A stretch of 64,000 nucleotides of DNA from Lysinibacter cavernae (GTDB taxonomy: Bacteria; Actinomycetota; Actinomycetes; Actinomycetales; Microbacteriaceae), in the NCBI RefSeq assembly GCF_011758565.1, contig NZ_JAAMOX010000001.1:1651838-1715837 (forward strand), written 5' to 3'. Of the stretch, positions 1-9,285 are shown one piece after another; position 1 is the first letter of the stretch, and every line of letters starts with the position of its first letter. The notes beneath the pieces are model-generated. The model was not told the origin of the DNA and did no database searches. It saw only the letters and a program-made list of their open reading frames with translations. The translations under genes and the position numbers were made by a program.

Positions 1-1346
1 CGGTGCATACGCCTGGGATTTCCCTTGCTGGGGCAACCCCTGAACGCCACGTTGGCGTGCGTTCCGACGCCGCTACCGGCGAACGAGTGGTGACCATGAA
101 TCCAATCAGCGGCACCTACCGGCACCCGGCGGAAGGTGCAACGGCAGAGGGTTTCCGCACCTTCCTCGGCGACGTCAAAGAAACAGAAGAACTGTTCATG
201 GTTGTTGATGAGGAGATGAAAATGATGAGCAGGGTGTGCTCGTCAGGTGGGCGCATCCTCGGTCCGTACATAAAGCAAATGTCCCGTCTCACCCACACCG
301 AGTACCTGTTGGAGGGGCACAGCACCCTCGACGTGCGGGAAGTGCTTCGGCTCACGATGTTTGCGCCGACGGTGACGGGGTCGCCGATGCAGAACGCGTG
401 TGCGGTTATCAATCGGCACGAGCGCGGCGCCCGCGGGTACTATTCAGGCGTCCTCGCGCTCTTCACCGACGCGGGCGATGGGAGCTACGAGCTCGACGCG
501 CCAATTCTCATCCGCACCGCCTATATCAACAACACCGGCCACGTCCGTGTGCCGGTGGGAGCGACGCTGGTTCGCCATTCCCACCCGGAAGCGGAAGTTG
601 CAGAGACCAAAGCGAAGGCAGAGGGCGTGCTCATCGCGCTGGGAGCGGTGTCGCCATCCCCCGTGGATAGGCGAGTTGAACTGGCCCAACTCGACGGAGT
701 TGCCGAGGCCCTAGCGGCACGCAACTCGCGGCTGGCTGCGTTCTGGCTCACCGATCAGAGCAGCCACACTGGCGAGACACTCCTCGGCAAAACGGCAACG
801 GTTCTGGATGCCGAGGACGAGTTCACGGCCATGCTCGCCCACCAGTTGCGGCACCTCGGCATGATCGTTGATGTTGTCTCGTGGAACGACTTCGATTTCG
901 AACAGCTGACGGCGGATCTGCTGGTAGCAGGCCCTGGTCCCGGCGACCCGACGAACCTGGCCGAGCCGCGCATCCAGGCCCTCTCGGACGCCATCGGCCA
1001 GCGCGTTGCCTCTGGACTTCCGCTGCTTGCGGTGTGCCTGAGCCACCAGGTGCTTGCCACGCAGCTCGGGTTTAACATTGAGCGACTGCCCGAGCCGAGA
1101 CAGGGTCTACAGCTTGAGGTGACGCTGTTTGGAGAGGACGCCCTCATCGGCTTCTACAATACGTTTACGGCTCGCGGCTCGGTTCTGGCGCACGAAGTTG
1201 ACGTTGCGACCTACGGACCCGACGCCGATATTATCGCGATTCGGGGCCGCGCGTTCGCCTCGATTCAGGGGCATCTTGAATCGGTGCTCTCCCGAGATGG
1301 GCTTGCCCAACTTGAACGGTTGGTGATCCACGCGCTCCGAGGGTGA
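1..1346 (+). CDS. PhzE-like anthranilate/ADIC synthase fused to glutamine amidotransferase (5' end cut by window)
   Basis: This is the C-terminal 447 residues of a fused chorismate-using synthase and class I glutamine amidotransferase; the start lies outside the window. The first ~215 residues match the chorismate-binding fold of TrpE/PhzE (NPISGTYRHP, DEEMKMMSRVC, TAYINNTGH). The last ~190 residues are the amidotransferase, with a GPGPGDP loop, the nucleophile Cys near residue 345 in AVCLSHQ, and a degenerate His/Glu site in IQGHLES. Family knowledge: such fusions aminate chorismate to anthranilate or to 2-amino-2-deoxyisochorismate, the first step to phenazines. No other phenazine or tryptophan gene is visible, so which product is made cannot be decided here. 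The family call is firm and the exact reaction is not. Confidence 0.85.
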   Translation, partial: VHTPGISLAGATPERHVGVRSDAATGERVVTMNPISGTYRHPAEGATAEGFRTFLGDVKETEELFMVVDEEMKMMSRVCSSGGRILGPYIKQMSRLTHTEYLLEGHSTLDVREVLRLTMFAPTVTGSPMQNACAVINRHERGARGYYSGVLALFTDAGDGSYELDAPILIRTAYINNTGHVRVPVGATLVRHSHPEAEVAETKAKAEGVLIALGAVSPSPVDRRVELAQLDGVAEALAARNSRLAAFWLTDQSSHTGETLLGKTATVLDAEDEFTAMLAHQLRHLGMIVDVVSWNDFDFEQLTADLLVAGPGPGDPTNLAEPRIQALSDAIGQRVASGLPLLAVCLSHQVLATQLGFNIERLPEPRQGLQLEVTLFGEDALIGFYNTFTARGSVLAHEVDVATYGPDADIIAIRGRAFASIQGHLESVLSRDGLAQLERLVIHALRG

Positions 1347-1585
1347 ACGCGTCCACAACCCTGTTTCGCGAGTCATACATAGGGATTGCACAGCATGACG
1401 CAGCTTGCCGAAGGCCGCGCCGCGAGTTAACATTGAAACTTCAAGCGAAATCTGCAAACGCGCGCCCCCAACAGTCTTGCGAGACGCCGGCGGGTCAGCA
1501 CAGGCAACTCACACGCACCCGTGTGCTGGGGCCTTCCTCACGAGTAGACTTCCCATACTCTTTCCGCCCAACGAAAGCCGACTAG

Positions 1586-3436
1586 ATGCCCTCGGATATC
1601 AACCAGCTGTACCGGCTGGCCGCTGATCCAGGCACCGCACCGCGAGTTCTCGCTGATTTGGCCGCCCGCAACGACCTGTTGTGGCCAACCATCGCGGCAA
1701 ACCCCGCCTGCTATGACGAGCTCAGAGAGTGGATCGAGCGCCAAGAGCTGACCCGTCCGCTGACTCGTCCGCAATCCGGTAAACGGCAACACGGGGCAAA
1801 CGTTTCCTTGCCCTCACCGAGTGAGTTACCGCCACCGCCTCCCGTCCCTGCGCCGGCAAAGAGAAATATTCCACAGGCAATCGTCGGCTGGTCAATTGGG
1901 GTCCTCGGCGTCGGACTCATCATGGCACTTCTTGCGCTCACCGGATTTCAGGCGGTGCGGGCCGCGATGTCCAACGGACCCGTCGCCGCGGTGTCAGTTT
2001 CAGAGCTGTCATCGGAACCGGTTCCACTCGAACCGTGGGAGCATCCACTCGCAACAATTACTGACCCAACTCAACAGGCCTGCCTAGATCTCACAACCGG
2101 AACCATCGGGCAGGACAGAGCCGTTGTTGTTGAGGGAGTTCGAGTTCAACAGGCTGGCTGTGAGGCAGCGCGCCTATCTGGTTCGACCACCGCGCTTGGC
2201 TCACCAGACGCTGCGTCGTCCGAAGACCGGGCGGAATCCTCAGCTGCGGCAGCCTCCCCAGCAACACTGGTTACGCTCGTGAACACGCGAAACGGCGCCA
2301 CTTCCTGGACAACCGATCTCAGCGAGCAGGCCGCTTGGGTGGCCGGTTCAACAGTTCGCAACGTCACCCCAATTGGCGGCAGCGAGGTCGTCCTACAGAT
2401 CAGCAACGAGCGTGACGGCTTCACCTCGATTGTGACGCTTAATCAGCAAAGCGGGTTACTCTCTGACGAAGCACAGCAGCTTGCTCCGTCACCAAACCTC
2501 ACCTACTCGTCTGCGACGATCGCTGATATCCCGTCGGATCCAGACGGCTTCCTGATCATCGGCCAACGAGTCGGTACGAGCGCCTCCGAAGTTTCCTACG
2601 TTCGTAGCTCTCAGCCGACTCAACCAGTCTGGAGCTATCAGTACTCGTCCGTGCTACAGCCTTCTGCGACGTTTGTTGATGACGTGGTACTCCTCGCACC
2701 CGATGTTGCGGATGACCCGGCAACTCCGATGCCGGAGGAGGCAACTCCCGTAGTGGTGAACCTCAACGACGGAAGCGTGGTCACCGACCACGAATTCACC
2801 TCGGTCAAGGTTACAAGGGTTGGTTCCAGCTTCATCACGTATGCACCTAACCCTGCTGACGCCGCTCATTCCGGAACCATATCCGGGATCAACAACCGAG
2901 GCGAAACGCAGTGGCAGCGCCCCGGCGTCAGCGAGCCTCAGTTCAGCGCAGCAGGCGCATCAAACGAAGATCTCACGTTCGACGCGCACGGCTCTGTATA
3001 CGTTCGCGCGGGAGACAATCATGCGCTCCTCCGTATCGACCCGGAGACCGGTACCGATTTCTGGAGCGAACCGCTCGCTGTTGATGGATCCGTGTGGTCC
3101 GGCCCATACGGTTCTGGTGATTCGCTCATCCTGACCGGCACGGACGGCGCGGCTGTCGACCAGCTCACGGTTGTTGACGTGGCAACGGGCAACGTCGACT
3201 ACACGCGTGGCGCTCCCGGCAGCAGCATTACCTTGCTCGGACTCTCAGCCACCGTCGGCTACACAACGTCGACCGCAGCGGACGGCACGATGGTACTCAC
3301 GGCGTTTGACACCGCCACCAACGCGACGCTCTGGTCGAAGGCGGGAACACCAGGCGCGACGTTCTCGCTGCTTGGCGGCCAGTTGGTGCGCTTCGATCCG
3401 GCGACCTCAACCCTCGCGCAGCTCAGCGGTAACTAG
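1586..3436 (+). CDS. Membrane-anchored PQQ-type beta-propeller protein with N-terminal variant leucine-rich repeat
   Basis: A 616-residue protein of unknown role. Residues ~8-50 (LAADPGTAPRVLADLA, then AANPACYDELREWI) look like a variant leucine-rich repeat. A Pro-rich linker (LPPPPPVPAP) follows, then one transmembrane helix at ~98-120. The remaining ~490 residues look extracytoplasmic and carry repeated Trp/Gly-rich strands typical of PQQ-like propellers (for example RIDPETGTDFW, AFDTATNATLW). The topology would place the N-terminal repeat in the cytoplasm and the propeller outside. The ATG at 1586 gives the variant LRR directly at the N-terminus. The gene is convergent with ispG, only 32 bp away. 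Domain calls are by eye. Confidence 0.75.
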   Translation: MPSDINQLYRLAADPGTAPRVLADLAARNDLLWPTIAANPACYDELREWIERQELTRPLTRPQSGKRQHGANVSLPSPSELPPPPPVPAPAKRNIPQAIVGWSIGVLGVGLIMALLALTGFQAVRAAMSNGPVAAVSVSELSSEPVPLEPWEHPLATITDPTQQACLDLTTGTIGQDRAVVVEGVRVQQAGCEAARLSGSTTALGSPDAASSEDRAESSAAAASPATLVTLVNTRNGATSWTTDLSEQAAWVAGSTVRNVTPIGGSEVVLQISNERDGFTSIVTLNQQSGLLSDEAQQLAPSPNLTYSSATIADIPSDPDGFLIIGQRVGTSASEVSYVRSSQPTQPVWSYQYSSVLQPSATFVDDVVLLAPDVADDPATPMPEEATPVVVNLNDGSVVTDHEFTSVKVTRVGSSFITYAPNPADAAHSGTISGINNRGETQWQRPGVSEPQFSAAGASNEDLTFDAHGSVYVRAGDNHALLRIDPETGTDFWSEPLAVDGSVWSGPYGSGDSLILTGTDGAAVDQLTVVDVATGNVDYTRGAPGSSITLLGLSATVGYTTSTAADGTMVLTAFDTATNATLWSKAGTPGATFSLLGGQLVRFDPATSTLAQLSGN

Positions 3437-3468
3437 CTGCCCCGCCGAACGGTCACCCAGCTAAGCGG

Positions 3469-4623
3469 CTAGCTGACGGTAACGGTTGGCGAGCCTACGC
3501 TCGTGTCATCCGCGGGCATCTCAGCCGCGAGGCGATTGGCCTCCTGGATAAGCGTGGCGACGATCTCTGATTCGGGCACGGTCTTGATGACCTCACCCTT
3601 CACAAAGATCTGCCCCTTGCCATTTCCGGAAGCAACACCGAGGTCGGCCTCACGGGCTTCACCTGGACCGTTAACAACGCATCCCATGACCGCAACACGA
3701 AGCGGAACCGACATGCCCTCGAGACCATCGGTAACGTCGTTCGCAAGCTTATACACGTCGACCTGAGCACGGCCACAGCTTGGGCACGACACAATCTCTA
3801 GCTTGCGCTCGCGCAGATTAAGCGACTGCAGAATCTGGAGGCCAACCTTGATCTCTTCCGCCGGCGGAGCCGAAAGGGATACGCGGATGGTGTCGCCAAT
3901 TCCCTCGCTCAGGAGGATGCCGAACGCCGTTGCCGACTTGATGGTGCCCTGGAAGGCGGGCCCGGCCTCGGTAACGCCGAGGTGCAGCGGCCAATCGCCA
4001 CGCTCGGCGAGCTGGCGGTAGGCCTTGACCATGACGATTGGGTCGTTGTGCTTGACCGAAATCTTGAAGTCGTGGAAATCGTGCTCTTCGAATAGGCTCG
4101 CCTCCCATACGGCGCTCTCCACAAGCGCCTCTGGGGTTGCTTTGCCGTACTTCTGTAGGAGGCGGGGATCGAGCGAACCAGCGTTCACACCAATTCGGAT
4201 GCTCACGCCAGCGGCCTTTGCCCGACGAGCGATCTCGCCAACCTGGTCATCAAACTTGCGGATGTTGCCGGGGTTCACGCGGACGGCGGCACAGCCGGCA
4301 TCAATCGCCGCGTAGACGTAGTTCGGCTGGAAGTGAATGTCGGCGATAACCGGAATCTGGCTCTTCTTCGCGATGATCGGCAGCGCCTCGGCATCGTCTC
4401 GGCTCGGGCACGCAACACGCACGATGTCACAGCCGGTAGCCGTGAGTTCTGCGATTTGCTGGAGCGTCGCGTTGATGTCGGTTGTTGGAGTCGTGGTCAT
4501 CGACTGCACGCTCACGGGGGCGTTTCCGCCGACGAGGACGTTCCCGACCTTGATCTGCCTCGACTTGCGTCGGGGTGCGAGGATTTCGGGAACCTTGGGA
4601 AGACCTAAATTAACAGCAGCCAC
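3469..4623 (-). CDS. ispG: 4-hydroxy-3-methylbut-2-enyl diphosphate synthase (flavodoxin-type)
   Basis: IspG (GcpE) reduces methylerythritol cyclodiphosphate to HMBPP, the penultimate step of the MEP isoprenoid pathway. The 384-residue protein has the N-terminal TIM-barrel signature ([26 protein letters not shown]) and the C-terminal 4Fe-4S ligands CPSCGR and GCVVNGPGE. Its length is usual for the bacterial enzyme without the plant-type insert. It lies downstream of rseP on the same strand, 180 bp apart, with a hairpin in the gap. dxr, the first committed MEP gene, is 3.5 kb upstream in the same direction. Confidence 0.97.
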   Translation of the reverse strand: MAAVNLGLPKVPEILAPRRKSRQIKVGNVLVGGNAPVSVQSMTTTPTTDINATLQQIAELTATGCDIVRVACPSRDDAEALPIIAKKSQIPVIADIHFQPNYVYAAIDAGCAAVRVNPGNIRKFDDQVGEIARRAKAAGVSIRIGVNAGSLDPRLLQKYGKATPEALVESAVWEASLFEEHDFHDFKISVKHNDPIVMVKAYRQLAERGDWPLHLGVTEAGPAFQGTIKSATAFGILLSEGIGDTIRVSLSAPPAEEIKVGLQILQSLNLRERKLEIVSCPSCGRAQVDVYKLANDVTDGLEGMSVPLRVAVMGCVVNGPGEAREADLGVASGNGKGQIFVKGEVIKTVPESEIVATLIQEANRLAAEMPADDTSVGSPTVTVS

Positions 4624-4700
4624 GACGACTACTCTACCCGGGTCAACTGAGTGCTGGCCTCGCGATCCCTGAGTGGCGGCTCATCCACCACAAAAAGCTA

Positions 4701-4758
4701 TCGAGGTTGCAAAACATGCTGCATTCTCGCGAAAAGTAAGCATTTTTTGCGACCTCGA
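4701..4758. repeat. Intergenic imperfect palindrome, family F
   Basis: The left arm TCGAGGTTGCAAAA (4701-4714) and right arm TTTTGCGACCTCGA (4745-4758) pair over 14 positions with one mismatch around a ~30-base centre that itself partly pairs (catgct / aagcat). It sits between rseP and ispG, both on the minus strand. Only one copy was seen in the window. It may be a terminator or an interspersed repeat. Confidence 0.7.
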
Positions 4759-4803
4759 ATGGTGAGCACTGCCAAACGGGTCAGCCTCGCCCAATGCTCT
4801 CAG

Positions 4804-6351
4804 CTAGCCAAAGAGGTTGACGGGCTTCACGATGTCCGCGTACACCAGCAACAGGGTCATCGCACCCATGATCAGCACAACACCAAACGTAATAGGCACC
4901 ATCTTCGCGGCATCAACGGGGCCCGGATCCGGGCGCTTGAAGATCTTCGCGAGGGTGCGTCGGATGCGCTCATACACGGCCGCGATGATGTGGCCCCCGT
5001 CAAGCGGCATAAGCGGGATGAGGTTGAAGATGAAGAGCATGACGTTGAGCGAGGCGAGCATCCCGATGAGTGCCTGGGCCTTAGCCACAAAGGGAACCGT
5101 GTCGAGGCTCGCGATTTCGCCTGCCACGCGTCCGACACCAACAACGCTCATCGGGCCGTTGGGGTCGCGTTCCTCCGAGCCGAAGGCCGCATTCCAAATG
5201 TCTACCATCCGAGACGGCAGGTTGACGATCATGTGCACAACCTTGCCGATGTTGTCGCCAACCTGGGGCAAGACCGCAGTGACCGGCTGCCGCACGAGTT
5301 CGCTGGTTGGCGACATCCCAACCATGCCGACTTCTTCCGTGATCGTGTTGCCGTTGGCGTCGGTTGCGATCGTACCGTCATCGTTGGCGACCGCGCGCTC
5401 GTTGAGCACCGGCGTCATGGTCAAGGATTCTTCTGTACCGTCACGAAGCACAACAACGTCGAGCGCCGTACCGGGCGAGTCGCTGATCGTGTCGCGGATC
5501 TGGTCCCATTCGCTGATGGGCTTGCCGTTGATGCTCACAAAGGTGTCGCCAGGAAGGAGTCCGGCCGCTGCACCCGGCGCAGCCACGTCGTCAGGCCCAC
5601 ACGGGGCCTGGCTGGCGTTTGTTGCCGGGCGGATACACTCACTGACGCTGCCGACGGTGATGCTCGATTGTGGCATCCCGATGCCAACCAGCAGGATGGC
5701 GTAGAGCAAAATAGCAAGCAGCAGGTTCATGACGGGGCCGCCGGCCATGATGATGATGCGCTTCCAGACGGGGAGGCGATAGAACGCGCGGCTGTCCTCG
5801 CCCTCACCGATGGTCTCGGCGCTTGCCTGTCGGGCCTCCTCAACCATCGAGGCGATGTAGTTTGCTTTTGCCGGGGCGTCGTCGCCGGTGAGGACAATGT
5901 CTGCCTCGCCTTGGTCATGGGTTTCGACGTGCAGGCCCTCTGGGCGAAGCGCCTCCGCAAGCTTTGGGTCGGCTTCGATCGCTTCGCGCAGCGACGTAAT
6001 CGCTGCACTGTGGCCATCTTCGGAGCCGTGGTGCACGGATTTGGTGCCCTCGGTGACGACCGAGTTGAGGAAACCGGTGGTGGATTCCCTTGCCTCTTCG
6101 CCGGGCTTGGTTGGCGGGTACATACCAATCATCGAAATGTATCCACCGAGCGGGATCATCTTGATGCCGTACTCGGTTTCGCCTTTTCGCTTCTTCCAGA
6201 TCGACTTACCAAAGCCGATCATGTACTGCGTGACCTTAACGCCAAAGAGCTTTGCGGGAACCAGGTGCCCAATCTCGTGCAGACCGATAGAGACGCCGAG
6301 GCCGACGACGATGATGACGACGCCCAAAATGTATAGCAGCACAGATTCCAC
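4804..6351 (-). CDS. rseP: Site-2 intramembrane metalloprotease (RseP/M50 family) with PDZ domain
   Basis: An intramembrane zinc protease of 515 residues. The first helix carries the HEIGH zinc motif (HExxH, residues ~25-29) and the C-terminal part carries the second zinc site, IPLMPLDGGH. A GGP motif (AGGPVMNLLLA) precedes a PDZ domain (LLPGDTFVSINGKPISEWD). Family members cut anti-sigma factors and small membrane proteins within the bilayer. An insert of about 100 acidic residues lies between the GGY loop (~residue 70) and the GGP segment, making the protein longer than the E. coli enzyme. It lies with dxr and ispG, as in many actinobacteria. It is a plausible protease for the membrane-tethered sigma factors at the right end of the window, but that link is only inference. 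Confidence 0.93.
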   Translation of the reverse strand: MESVLLYILGVVIIVVGLGVSIGLHEIGHLVPAKLFGVKVTQYMIGFGKSIWKKRKGETEYGIKMIPLGGYISMIGMYPPTKPGEEARESTTGFLNSVVTEGTKSVHHGSEDGHSAAITSLREAIEADPKLAEALRPEGLHVETHDQGEADIVLTGDDAPAKANYIASMVEEARQASAETIGEGEDSRAFYRLPVWKRIIIMAGGPVMNLLLAILLYAILLVGIGMPQSSITVGSVSECIRPATNASQAPCGPDDVAAPGAAAGLLPGDTFVSINGKPISEWDQIRDTISDSPGTALDVVVLRDGTEESLTMTPVLNERAVANDDGTIATDANGNTITEEVGMVGMSPTSELVRQPVTAVLPQVGDNIGKVVHMIVNLPSRMVDIWNAAFGSEERDPNGPMSVVGVGRVAGEIASLDTVPFVAKAQALIGMLASLNVMLFIFNLIPLMPLDGGHIIAAVYERIRRTLAKIFKRPDPGPVDAAKMVPITFGVVLIMGAMTLLLVYADIVKPVNLFG

Positions 6352-6815
6352 TTGCTTATGGTACCCCGCTGCCGACGGCGAGTCCTGAGAGTTCGCCAGT
6401 GCCAGACGATGAGGTTGCTATGCATCCTCTAGTCATCGATTTAGCGTTTTTGTTAAATATCGATCTTTTTAACGCCTCAATCGGCCAATTATTAACACAG
6501 CGCAAATTCGAACCAGGTAGTTTTGGGGCTACACGCACCGAGAGCGGCCCCAGAATCCACCGATACCCAGGGCAACGCCTCGAAAGATTAAGCACACCGC
6601 GTGGGCGAAACCAACCGTTCCGCTCATCCGCCGCTTTCACCAACATTCAGCCAACGTGGGCACGCCGTCCGAACGCCGGGATACGCGCACAGCCGGGACC
6701 TGCCGGGCCGTTGCGCGGCATCCTCTCCCCAGCACGGTTCCGGACCACCCGCATGGCGACGCCAGGCCCAGCCGGTGCCACACCAACGCATCCACAACGA
6801 CAACGAGGAAATCCC
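6352..6815. other. 464-bp intergenic space upstream of malic enzyme, with AT-rich segment
   Basis: This divergent space separates rseP (minus) from the malic enzyme gene (plus). The stretch ~6415-6500 is much richer in A/T than its surroundings and could hold promoters. The open frame upstream of 6816 shows no similarity to the malic enzyme family and looks non-coding. No hairpin or RNA gene was recognised here. Confidence 0.5.
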
Positions 6816-8018
6816 ATGACAAACGCAACAACGCTCACAACAACGCTCAACCCTGCGGCACCCACAACAGAGCCCATCAGCAACGGCGAAATCTTTGCAG
6901 CCCACAGCGGCGGCAAGCTCACCGTGACCAGCCGCATCCCGCTCGACAGCAAGCGCAACCTCTCGATCGCCTACACGCCAGGAGTTGCAAAGGTCAGCCA
7001 GGCCATCGCCGACACCCCAGAGGACACGCGCGAATACACCTGGGCAGAACGGCTCGTTGTTGTGGTCAGTAACGGCACCGCCGTGCTTGGGCTTGGCGAC
7101 ATTGGGGCACGCGCCTCGCTTCCGGTCATGGAGGGAAAATCGGCGCTCTTCACCGAGTTCTCTGGTCTCAACTCCATCCCCCTTGTGACCGAAAGCAAGA
7201 GCATCGACGAGATCGTGAAGATGCTTGTCATGCTTCGCCCGAGCTTTGGGGCCGTCAACCTCGAAGACTTTGCGGCGCCGGACTGCTTCGAACTCGAACG
7301 ACGCCTCATCGAAGAACTTGACTGCCCTGTCATGCACGACGACCAGCACGGAACCGCCGTTGTGAGTCTCGCAGCGCTCAAGAACGCCACCCGCATCACT
7401 GGCCGCAAGCTCGAAGACAACCGCATCGTCATCCTCGGCGTTGGTGCGGCCGGCGTTGCCATCGCCAAAATCCTGCTCAACTGCGGGGTCAAGGATGTTG
7501 TGCTTGTTGACTCGCGGGGCATCGTTTCAACCGATCGCACCGACCTCACCCCCGAAAAGCAAGCACTCTCCACCCGCACAAACCCCCGCGGCCTCACCGG
7601 CGGCATCGACGAAGCACTCACTGGGGCACACGCCGTCATCGGGGTCTCGTCGACGACCATCAGCGAGGCATCCCTTGCCCTGATGGAAGAGGGCCCTATT
7701 GTCTTTGGCCTCTCGAACCCCAACCCAGAAGTATCGCCAGAGCTCGCAGCGCGCTATGCGGCTGTCTACGCGACCGGCCGAAGTGACTACCCAAACCAGA
7801 TTAACAATGTGCTTGCCTTCCCCGGAATCTTCCGCGGCGCGCTCGACTCCGGTGCCACAAAAATCACCGAAGACATGAAACTCGCTGCGGCGCAGGCAAT
7901 CGCCGACCTGGTTGGCGACGACGTGCGCGCCGACTACATTGTTCCGAGCCCCCTCGACCCGCGCGTTGCAGAGGCAGTCGCTGCTGCGGTCGAGAAGTCG
8001 CAGCGCGACAACGGCTAA
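6816..8018 (+). CDS. NAD(P)-dependent malic enzyme (oxaloacetate-decarboxylating)
   Basis: A 400-residue short-form bacterial malic enzyme that converts malate to pyruvate, CO2 and reduced cofactor. The malic N-terminal domain shows IAYTPGVAKV, the substrate/metal region NLEDFAAPDCF and CPVMHDDQHGTAV. The Rossmann domain shows ILGVGAAGVAIAKIL, and SNPNPEVSPE and FPGIFRGALD follow. The ATG at 6816 was chosen because family similarity begins just after it and GAGGAA stands five bases upstream; the frame is open further 5' but carries no family sequence. The gene sits inside the dxr-rseP-ispG group on the opposite strand. Cofactor preference cannot be judged. Confidence 0.93.
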   Translation: MTNATTLTTTLNPAAPTTEPISNGEIFAAHSGGKLTVTSRIPLDSKRNLSIAYTPGVAKVSQAIADTPEDTREYTWAERLVVVVSNGTAVLGLGDIGARASLPVMEGKSALFTEFSGLNSIPLVTESKSIDEIVKMLVMLRPSFGAVNLEDFAAPDCFELERRLIEELDCPVMHDDQHGTAVVSLAALKNATRITGRKLEDNRIVILGVGAAGVAIAKILLNCGVKDVVLVDSRGIVSTDRTDLTPEKQALSTRTNPRGLTGGIDEALTGAHAVIGVSSTTISEASLALMEEGPIVFGLSNPNPEVSPELAARYAAVYATGRSDYPNQINNVLAFPGIFRGALDSGATKITEDMKLAAAQAIADLVGDDVRADYIVPSPLDPRVAEAVAAAVEKSQRDNG

Positions 8019-8030
8019 CCGCCCTCCCTA

Positions 8031-8102
8031 ACCTGCATCTATTTGCGAGAATCTGCTCTCATTCGTGAGTTTTGCAGCAGAAAGTCGCAAATAGATGCAG
8101 GT
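8031..8102. repeat. Interspersed palindrome, family B, copy 1
   Basis: Perfect 18-bp inverted arms, ACCTGCATCTATTTGCGA (8031-8048) and its complement at 8085-8102, enclose a 36-base centre. It lies exactly between the convergent malic enzyme and dxr genes. Copy 2 is at 14057-14128. There is no T tract, so it is not a textbook intrinsic terminator, although it could act as a bidirectional one. Confidence 0.85.
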
Positions 8103-9182
8103 TTACAGGGTCAGGGAATCGGCGCGTGCCCGTGCCCAGCGCTCGGCTTCGGCAAGGGATTCAAGGGTGAGACCATCTGACGGCGCCTCGTGCTGGTCAA
8201 CGACCCGCTCAACGATGTCAAGGATGTCAAGATAGCCGATGCGGCCGTCGTGGAACGCGTCAACAGCCTGCTCGTTGGCAGCGTTATAAACGGCAGGGTA
8301 CGTTCCGCCCGCCATGCCTACCTGTTTAGCCAGCAAGAGCGCGGGGAACGCCTCATTGTCTACCGGCTCAAACGTCCACTCAGAGGCGACGGTCCAATCG
8401 ATCGGGGCCCCAACGCCACCAACCCGATGAGGCCAGTCGAGACCAAGAGCGATCGGGATCTTCATGCTCGGCGGCGAAGCCTGCGCGATGGTCGACCCAT
8501 CGACGAACTCGACCATCGAGTGCACGTACGACTGCGGATGAACGACCACATCAATCCGGTCGTATGAAACGCCAAACAGCAGGTGGGCTTCGATCACTTC
8601 GAGACCCTTATTGACGAGGGTGGACGAGTTGGTCGTAATGACCCTGCCCATATCCCACGTTGGATGCGCGAGCGCCTCCTGCGGAGTCACCGAAGCAAGC
8701 GATTCGCGGCTTCGCCCACGGAACGGTCCGCCCGACGCGGTAAGGACAAGCCTGCGCACCTCGTGGTGCTCACCAGAACGCAGGGCCTGCGCGATGGCAG
8801 AGTGCTCAGAATCGACCGGAACAAGTTGCCCGGGTTTTGCGAGCTTCGTGACGAGGTCTCCCCCAACAATAAGCGATTCCTTATTCGCAAGTGCGAGCGT
8901 CGCTCCGGTCTCAAGCGCCGCGAGCGTCGGCCCGAGACCAACCGAGCCGGTAATGGCGTTGAGTACAACATCCGCCTCGACGTCGCGGACCAGTTGCTGC
9001 GATTCTTCGGCGCCGAGGGCCGTGAACTCGATGCCAAACGCTTCTGCTTGGGCATCCATCGCCTCTCGATTGCTGCCGGCCGACAGGCCAACAACCTCAA
9101 ACCGGTCCGGGTTTGCCGCAATGACTTCGAGGGCTTGGCGACCGATAGAACCGGTGGACCCAAGGATGATGATTCGACGCAT
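8103..9182 (-). CDS. dxr: 1-deoxy-D-xylulose 5-phosphate reductoisomerase
   Basis: Dxr (IspC) converts DXP to MEP with NADPH, the committed step of the MEP pathway. The 359-residue protein opens with the cofactor-binding signature [18 protein letters not shown] and carries [29 protein letters not shown] and [16 protein letters not shown] for substrate and metal binding. The ATG at 9182 was chosen because the Rossmann motif starts at residue 3; the frame upstream runs into hairpin A1 and encodes nothing family-like. It shares strand and pathway with ispG, but malic enzyme separates it from rseP. Confidence 0.96.
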   Translation of the reverse strand: MRRIIILGSTGSIGRQALEVIAANPDRFEVVGLSAGSNREAMDAQAEAFGIEFTALGAEESQQLVRDVEADVVLNAITGSVGLGPTLAALETGATLALANKESLIVGGDLVTKLAKPGQLVPVDSEHSAIAQALRSGEHHEVRRLVLTASGGPFRGRSRESLASVTPQEALAHPTWDMGRVITTNSSTLVNKGLEVIEAHLLFGVSYDRIDVVVHPQSYVHSMVEFVDGSTIAQASPPSMKIPIALGLDWPHRVGGVGAPIDWTVASEWTFEPVDNEAFPALLLAKQVGMAGGTYPAVYNAANEQAVDAFHDGRIGYLDILDIVERVVDQHEAPSDGLTLESLAEAERWARARADSLTL

Positions 9183-9204
9183 GCCTCCATCATCCCCTAA
9201 CAAA

Positions 9205-9278
9205 CGCTCGTGGGGTGCGTTCACGCTCGTGGGGTGCATATTTTTGCGCCCCACGAGGAGAACTGCACCCCACGAGCG
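9205..9278. repeat. Interspersed repeat, family A, copy 1 (four units)
   Basis: A unit close to CGCTCGTGGGGTGCA appears twice in direct orientation (9205-9219, 9224-9238) and twice inverted (about 9245-9257 and 9264-9278), giving nested palindromes. It lies between the FKBP gene and dxr. Copy 2 is at 11538-11590. Function unknown; it could fold in RNA or be a protein-binding array. Confidence 0.85.
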
Positions 9279-9285
9279 GGGAACG

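Noticed and set aside
4651-6336. Long open frame (561 codons) on the plus strand opposite rseP
   Set aside because: It is antisense to a well-supported protease gene. The sequence is His/Arg/Asp-rich without any family similarity, as expected for a shadow of high-GC codon bias.
6399-6815. N-terminal extension of the malic enzyme by 139 codons
   Set aside because: No family similarity, includes an AT-rich promoter-like stretch, and the ATG at 6816 has a good ribosome site.
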